A stretch of 64,000 bases of DNA from Viridothelium virens (Eukaryota; Ascomycota; Dothideomycetes; Trypetheliales; Trypetheliaceae): NCBI GenBank assembly GCA_010094025.1, contig ML991781.1, positions 434,001-498,000 on the forward strand. Direction: 5' to 3'. A program made the translations under genes and the position numbers. The notes beneath the pieces are model-generated. The model searched no databases, had not been told where the DNA came from, and was given only the letters and a program-made list of their open reading frames with translations. How positions within the stretch are numbered: position 1 is the stretch's first letter; the number at the start of each line of letters is the position of its first letter. This document shows, in pieces, positions 61,979-64,000 of the stretch.

Positions 61979-63459
61979 TTATCGGAAGCCTGATGGAAAT
62001 GAGAAGGTCGATGCTGGAATGCCTAACATCTCTAGCGGCCAACGCATCATTGTCTGCCATTCAGGTGGCAGCAATCCATAGATCTCCATCACCTCCCTAT
62101 AAGCAGTGTCTTTAATCCACCAGATGTTTTCGAATTGTTTTATGAGCGCATAATAATGTGCAATTACCACGAGAGCCCTCGGTTCACCATCCCTCAAGAG
62201 TTCGATAAAGCGGTCCGACAGCATTGGACTGAATCCCATGATGCGTCTAGTTAATGTTCCTTCGGGCTCACTAGCCTGAGATGCATGATAGATGGCCCCG
62301 ATATGACTAAGTGCTTCACTATAGGCACGTTCAATTTCGTCGTCCCATGCCTCGGACTCCCAATCTTGGCGTTCAGGAACGCGAGGGTCCAGCAGATGTT
62401 TGAAGGGCTCTGCAATGATATCAGCAGGATATATGAGCCTATTATCTTTTGGATCGAAGGTGATGGATTCAAGCAGTGCTTCGATATAATGAGGAATTGT
62501 CTTAACGATCAGTCCTGCTATCGACTCCGGATTGTTTACGACCCAGGTCCATGCTCGCCGAAACGTACGACCACCACTGTTGGCTGAGATGACCCTCAGA
62601 GGGAGCGATACTATCGTGGATCCCTCATGCTGAGGGCGGAAGGTTAGGATGGAAATAAGTGTGCAACTCAAAATCACAGAATCAGCGTTAGACGCAGTAA
62701 GAGACGCGACGGCGAGGTCTTGTTCCTCGAAGCAACGGGAGCAATATTGATGGAAGGCTCTCTTGAACTCATCTCGCTCTGGGTATGTATCCGCGAGATG
62801 GAACGCTGCAAAAGCGAAGATAGAATACAGTAGATTTTTATGATTATACTCGAGAGCAAAGATGGGTATCCTGTTTGCCCATGCTTGGTAGATTTGATCA
62901 ATGTTTGCTCCTGGTAGGGTCTTACACGTTACGGTTGAAAACTGGTGGAATAGCCGCAGCTCAAGAAGATGGCACGACTCGTCAAGTTTTCCTTCAAAAA
63001 CTGGGGTTGAAGAGTCTGAGTTGTCCTGGCGCCGCCGCGAGCTTTCGGGAGTCCCTGAATCAGCTGATTTTGATGACCTCTTCCTTGTAGATGTTTTCTT
63101 AGAATTCGATTTCAAGGCTTTCTCAACTGGCCATTCGCAGGAGACATTGTGGCGCGTGCAAGGTGTACAAACCGGATGGTTCTCATCACACTATTGATCG
63201 ATCAGAGAAATCCAAGTGGAATGCTTCGTTATGCCAGCATATGAGGAGTTAGTTTAGGAAGTGTACAGATGGCTGGGATGATGGATGTTGGGTATCATTA
63301 TTGAATAGGGGGCAGTGTCTTCAGAAGGCATGAGGTTACCTTAATCCGACGAGCTTTACATCGTAAACATCCTCGCCTTGATTTCTTGTGAGATAGTCGA
63401 GGGCGTCCCGGAACTCTCGAGCCTTGACTGTTTCCACTGTTGTCGGGAGGGTTGGACAT
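61979..63459 (-). CDS. Zn2Cys6 fungal-type transcription factor
   Basis: Exons 63459-63340 and 63190-61979 give 443 residues. The zinc cluster is split by the intron: RRGCLRCKARRIK ends exon 1, and CDENHPVCTPCTRHNVSCEW opens exon 2, giving the six cysteines in the normal Cys-x2-Cys-x6-Cys-x5/6-Cys-x2-Cys-x6-Cys layout. A basic linker follows (SKKTSTRKRSSKS). The rest resembles the Fungal_trans_2-like regulators: LRLFHQFSTVTCKTLPGANI, YSIFAFAAFHLADTYPERDE, and a C-terminal WQTMMRWPLEMLGIPAS. The 149-nt intron would hide the DNA-binding half from a simple scan. Targets are unknown; the FMO gene downstream is the only nearby metabolic candidate. Confidence 0.9.
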
Positions 63460-63923
63460 GATTGCCAATTGGGCTCCTTCCTACACGTAATCACCGAATA
63501 CTCGTCAAATTGATTGCTTCGACCAGCAGCACTTTATGATTTAATAAGAGCATTGTATCTTGAAAGCCTTGCGGGGCTCAACTTCTCGAAGTCACGAGCT
63601 CGCAACGATTACGGGGAGGAAGTCTTTTCGTCTGACGCCTGCGTCTAAAGAAAGCCTTGAGATCTTCAGCTCCGGTCAGCGGGGACACGAGGGAGCGGAG
63701 GGAGACGTACGTAGACTGCACTAGCCAGAGTCTTGGCGCCGTCAGGGCCCCGCATAGGCAAAATCAAAACAACACGGACTTTCATCATCCTCCACTTGAG
63801 TCTCACCAGATGTATCCGGCAAAAACTTGCGAAATCATACACAGCTTGACCACACTGACTTCTGGAACTACGCGTTCCGTTCTACACAAGAGGGAAATCA
63901 CCTTATCGCATTAAGCGAAGACT
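63460..63923. other. Divergent promoter region
   Basis: Between the Zn2Cys6 gene and the truncated gene at the right edge. The frame at 63657-63914 is not protein-like. Confidence 0.45.
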
Positions 63924-64000
63924 ATGGAAACAGAGTCTGCTCATAGAAGAATCGAGCTTCAATCCACGGCAGATTTGCACTACCTTCGATCCAATGCTAG
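63924..64000 (+). CDS. 5' end of a probable Mis14/Nsl1 kinetochore gene (runs off the window)
   Basis: Only 25 codons are visible: METESAHRRIELQSTADLHY, then LRSNA. From memory, the HRKIELQSPxDLxYL pattern opens fungal Mis14/Nsl1 proteins, subunits of the MIND/Mis12 complex that links centromeres to the outer kinetochore. The rest lies outside, so the call rests on one short motif and could be wrong. Confidence 0.5.
   Translation, partial: METESAHRRIELQSTADLHYLRSNA

Noticed and set aside
53327-63459. Secondary-metabolite gene cluster (P450, PhzF-like, FMO, Zn2Cys6)
   Set aside because: Housekeeping genes (cargo lectin, prohibitin-2) are interspersed and there is no PKS, NRPS, terpene or RiPP core gene.

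Overview
This window is filamentous-ascomycete nuclear DNA. Introns are short (about 46-160 bp, GT...AG, with CTAAC/CTGAC-like branch sites), genes are dense on both strands, and the protein set is typical of Pezizomycotina: Zn2Cys6 regulators, a DUF3405 glycosyltransferase, a DIM-2-type DNA methyltransferase, SKN7 and a Fus3/Kss1-class MAP kinase. The MAP kinase, eIF2B-epsilon and KDM5 sequences suggest Dothideomycetes; that placement is inference, not a search result. I see no tRNA, rRNA, CRISPR or intact transposon. Coordinates are my own manual splice reconstructions; each internal junction was chosen because it keeps frame and restores a family motif.

Layout, left to right. 0-6 kb: a secreted tandem-repeat peptide precursor with Kex2 sites (-), a nucleotidyltransferase-like orphan (-), a NAP/Vps75-like histone chaperone (+) and a decayed gene fragment (-). 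6-14 kb: NmrA-like protein (-), TRM61 (+), QTRT2 (-), thymidylate kinase (+), SLX1 (-). 14-23 kb: KDM5/Lid2 histone demethylase (+) and a DUF3405 glycosyltransferase (+). 23-29 kb: thioredoxin-reductase-like flavoprotein (-), Shp1/p47 (-), MIM1 (+), OXA1 (+). 30-39 kb: MAP kinase (+), a HeLo-like protein with two ubiquitin-like domains (+), and a DIM-2-like DNA methyltransferase interrupted by one stop (+). 39-52 kb: Zn2Cys6 factor (+), Prx5-type peroxiredoxin (-), SKN7 (+), eIF2B-epsilon (+), Ariadne-type RBR ligase (+). 53-64 kb: P450 (+), ER cargo lectin (-), prohibitin-2 (+), PhzF-like protein (-), flavin monooxygenase (+), Zn2Cys6 factor (-), and the first codons of a probable Mis14/Nsl1 kinetochore gene (+).

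Most genes are housekeeping and show no operon-like logic. Some neighbours are functionally related: TRM61 and QTRT2 (tRNA modification, tail to tail), MIM1 and OXA1 (insertases of the two mitochondrial membranes), and an FMO with a Zn2Cys6 factor.

The best candidates for undescribed biology are the Kex2-type repeat precursor at 94-1410, whose upstream modules are carried on same-length symmetrical exons, and the HeLo-like/double-ubiquitin protein at 33016-34683, which is flanked by two degenerate copies of a short AT-rich sequence. The single stop in the DIM-2-like gene is also worth verifying, because it bears on whether this genome can methylate DNA.
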